Source of the DNA: Letharia columbiana | Taxonomy: Eukaryota; Ascomycota; Lecanoromycetes; Lecanorales; Parmeliaceae | Direction: 5' to 3' | Assembly: GCF_014066305.1 (NCBI RefSeq) | Contig: NW_023501108.1 | Coordinates: 28,501-92,500 of the forward strand | DNA: 64,000 bases | Shown here: one piece after another, positions 60,661-64,000 of the stretch | Position numbering within the stretch: position 1 is the stretch's first letter | Layout: each line of letters opens with the position of its first letter | Translations under genes and position numbers: made by a program | Notes under the pieces: model-generated | Seen by the model: only the letters and a program-made list of their open reading frames with translations | Databases searched by the model: none | What the model was told of the DNA's origin: nothing

Positions 60661-63310
60661 ATTTTCTAATATTAATATTTATATCTTCTTCTTATATAAG
60701 ATAAACTTAATCTTATATACTTTATCTTAAATAATATTATTAAACTTCGCGTTATTTTAAATAAAAATTAAGACGTAAAGCGAAGAGATAGTATTCTTCG
60801 AGAAATTAAAGTTATTACTATATTATAAATTAATTATTTAATCTTATAATTTCGAAGAGTTAGAAATAGTAAATAGATAGATAAATATACTATTAATAAA
60901 TATATCGATTATTATAATATTTATATTTCTAAAAAAGCGCTTTATAGTATAATTAGCTAGTTCGTTAAATAAGTAATAAAACTTTTAATTAATATTAATA
61001 CTAAAATCTAAAATAAAAGATATTACTCTAAATTAATATATATAATATTTAATATATTATATTACTTACTATTTAATTAGTATAAAAATATTATAAAATT
61101 TATAAAGTTTAAATAATCTATATAATATAGAGTTAAAGTTAAAAATAATTAAAAAGTTATAAGACTTTAAATTTTATTTTATTAATTTAAATTTTTATAT
61201 AATAGAATAGAATTTAAAGAAAATTATAATAGTATATAATAAAATAAAATAAATAAATAACTTATTTTATCGCTATTATCTTATATTAAGTTTATATATT
61301 TCTATTTATACTTAATATTATTTAAATAATTATTCTTTAAAATTTAAGATTAATCTTATTAATATTTTATAATAAATCTTAGTTTTATTTATTTTATAGC
61401 GGAGATATAATTAGAATATTAAAGTAATTATATATATAAGAGATATTATAACTCTTTAAAAAAGTCTAAAAAAATACTCTTTCTCTATTATCTTACTATT
61501 ATAAATTACTCGATATATATATATTAAATAAATATCTTAAAAGTATAAAAGCTATTTTAATATTATATTCTACTTAAATTATAAAATATAATCTACTTAT
61601 TATATTTTAAGATATTATTATTATAAAAGTAGATATTAATTCTAGCTCTTTATTTATTATAAATTTTTAAATAGCTTAATAGATTATATTTTTTTAAAGA
61701 TATAATATATATAAAATAAAGATAAATAGTAAATTATAAGTCTAAATAGATAAGTATATATAGAGATAATAAAATATAGATCTTAAATAGCGATAGATAC
61801 TTAGCGTACGATTTACTTCCCTTTAATAAAGATATTATTAATCTTTTTAATACGTCGAAGAGATAATAACGATATTCTCTTAAAGTAATAGTCTAGATTA
61901 TTATTCGAGAAGTCTAATTTATTCTCTACTTTACTATTATATTATTACTTACTCTTTAATATAATAAGATTCTTATTTTAATAATTATTATATTTCGACG
62001 AAGAGCTTATTTTATTTATTTAAAGAAGTAAATTATAACGAAAATAAGAAGACTTAATACGTCTATCTTTATTTTAAAATTAATTTATATATAGCTTAAC
62101 TCTAATATCGAAGATTAATTAAATATTTTATAAAAAGATTAATATTAAAGTATTAAAAATAAGTATTTAAATTTAACCTACTTTTAAAGTAGAAGTATTA
62201 CTCTTTATTTATTTTATTTAATTTAGATATATTAATAATATTATTAAAAAAATTACAAATCTAGATAAAAGAATTAGATAAGTATTTATTTATAAATTAA
62301 TATATTAAAGCCTTAGATTTTATAATAATAACTAATATATTTATTATATTCTTTTTTAAAAAGTTTATAATCTTTATTTATATATAAAAATTAGCTAATA
62401 AATAAATTATAAAAATAATATTAAGATAAATTATACTTATAATTATATTCGAAATAAATTAAGTTTTTTAATTTATACTATTTTAATTAAGATATCTACT
62501 CTTAATCTATTTTTAGTTATATTATTTAATATTATCTTTCTAGATAAATCTAATAATATATATAATTTTATTTAAATTAAAATATATAAGATATATAATC
62601 TAATAGTTATATAAAAGCTTATTAAATTTAGTTTAAATATTATTAATAAAGCGCGATAAGCTATTAATCTTAGATATAAATAATATATTATTCTATTAAG
62701 ACTTCGACTTAAATATCCTAAATATCTATTTAATACTCTTTTTAAAGATCTTTTTTTAATATATAATATTATTAAGCTTTTTATCTACTTTATTTTCTTC
62801 TAGAGTATTACTACTTTAGATATTATATATTAAAAATATTCGCATTTTAAAAAAAGAAAACTTACTTCCCGTCTATTCTTTATAGATTTCGACTTATTAA
62901 ATCTCTTATCTCTATTCTCGCTCTCTTCTATATCGCTTAATAGAGTAATTTCTTAATAATTTAACTCTATCTTAGAGAGTTTATATATTTTAAACTTCTT
63001 TATATTAGCGAGCTAAGAGATTATCTTTCTTTTTTTCGAAGTCTTCTCTAAAATAGACTTAAGCGAAAAATTTATAAAAATAAATTAAAATTATATACTT
63101 ATCCTCTTAATTTATTTTAAATTAAATATCTTAAAAAACTTATTATATATTATAATAAATAAAAGAATAATTATTATTATTATTAGAATAAATAAAAAGA
63201 ATAAGAAAAGTAGAAAATTATAGAGAATAATAAATAGTACGAATAGATTAATTTCTAGACTATAGATTTTCTATAATACTATCTAGGCCTCTCGCGTAGA
63301 TCTAAATCTA

Positions 63311-63375
63311 TTGATTAACGGTTATATAACAATCTAATAACTATTTAAGATATATAACCGTTAGTTACTAATCAA
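63311..63375. repeat. Imperfect inverted repeat around AACGGTTATATA
   Basis: The left arm TTGATTAACGGTTATATA (63311-63328) pairs with TATATAACCGTTA-GTTACTA-ATCAA (63351-63375), in which seven bases bulge out. A 22-bp spacer separates them. The outward-reading arms TGTTATATAACCGTTAATC (minus strand from 63331) and ATATATAACCGTTAGTTAC (plus strand from 63350) resemble LTR starts of two divergently oriented elements. Confidence 0.6.
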
Positions 63376-63711
63376 TTAGCGATTAATTAACGATTAAAAA
63401 ATAAATATAAAATTCTATAATTTCTTAATCTCAATCTATTAATTATTTAATAATTAATTATTCGATTTAATATTAAAGTTAATAAAGTACTTCTTAAAGT
63501 TATTTATAACTATAAAAAGTCTAATATAGTATTTATAGATAATATAGTCTATCGAAGTCTTTAATATATATAATTATACTTTATATAGATTAAAGCTATA
63601 ATACTCTCTATATATAATATCTTATTATATTCTTCTATAAAGTTTTAAATTAATATTAAAATATATAATATCGCGTTAAAAAATAAATATATATTAATTA
63701 AAGCTATAAAT

Positions 63712-63771
63712 AAAGTAATAGATAGTAAAGTAATAGATAATAAAGCTATAGATAGTAAAGCTATATATAGA
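63712..63771 (+). repeat. 15-bp tandem repeat, 4 units
   Basis: Units AAAGTAATAGATAGT, AAAGTAATAGATAAT, AAAGCTATAGATAGT and AAAGCTATATATAGA. Differences are mostly transitions, in keeping with RIP of an originally uniform minisatellite. Confidence 0.8.
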
Positions 63772-64000
63772 TAGTAGTCTTTATAAATTATATTATTAAA
63801 GCCTTTAATATACTATTATTAATCGCTATTATTATCTTCTTTACTATTAAAGACTATTTTATTATTATTATTAATATCTAATATCTAATTCTTATCTATA
63901 TTAATATTAGATTCTTCTATAATTATATTTAAGTCTTAATTAATATCGACTTTTAAGTATTTTTTATATTATATATTATAAGATATTATATATTTAAAAT

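Larger units (their letters stand above)
60661..64000. other. Unassigned RIPed sequence to the window end
   Basis: AT-rich throughout, with sporadic TAA/TAG-dense pseudo-frames on the plus strand (60730-61000 with a Lys/Arg-rich start; 61780-62200 with LPSFNKDIIN). No integrase, reverse transcriptase or transposase motif was recognised. It may hold one or two further dead elements. Confidence 0.4.

Noticed and set aside
60700..62900. Tyrosine recombinase or DUF3435-type (Starship captain) gene
   Set aside because: I looked for the R-H-R-Y series in stop-tolerant frames and could not find it; similarity impressions were too weak.
1..64000. Mitochondrial DNA as an explanation for the high AT content
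   Set aside because: Absence of mitochondrial genes and the specific loss of CA/TG with retention of CG point to RIP of nuclear repeats.

Overview
The window is a gene-free, very AT-rich block of fungal heterochromatin made of nested, dead transposable elements. Nearly everything carries the signature of repeat-induced point mutation (RIP): CpA and TpG are almost absent for kilobases (none in bases 1-120), TpA is in large excess, and CpG survives. That pattern is characteristic of filamentous ascomycetes (Pezizomycotina) and differs from CpG-methylation decay. I cannot name the species. No host gene, tRNA, rRNA or CRISPR array is supported, and no reading frame longer than about 100 codons looks real. 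An AT-rich isochore, subtelomere or regional centromere would all fit.

Layout. 1-4475: Ty1/Copia element (family A) on the minus strand, cut by the window edge. 4476-6107 and 18406-~19250: two halves of one chromodomain-bearing Ty3/Gypsy element, split inside the integrase gene by a 12.29-kb insertion (6108-18397) with ~210-220 bp terminal inverted repeats and an 8-bp target duplication. Inside that insertion lie two copies of a ~2.07-kb repeat, one of them holding a 453-bp un-RIPed MITE with a TA duplication. 19790-22298: a 2.5-kb non-autonomous Helitron-like element with a tandem array that is spared by RIP on its left and mutated on its right. 24503-31568: a near-complete Copia family A element with an un-RIPed 3' end holding a 30-base poly-G tract. 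31569-40870: a mosaic of short AT-rich repeats (R1 = Helitron-like, R2) including a duplicated ~3-kb block and an almost unmutated 447-bp R1 copy. 40870-44447: minus-strand Ty3/Gypsy (family B) fragment with a ~1.7-kb internal deletion. ~44470-46855: 3' half of a second Copia element. 47759-54801: near-complete chromodomain Ty3/Gypsy (family B). ~55600-60660: non-LTR (LINE) element. The remainder to 64000 is unassigned RIPed DNA.

The ruined coding regions can still be read because RIP turns Gln codons (CAA/CAG) and Trp codons (TGG) into stops while leaving most of the family motifs visible. The nesting gives a relative chronology: Gypsy, then the 12.3-kb TIR element, then RIP, then the MITE. 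Positions of element ends are exact only where stated; others are estimates made by eye.
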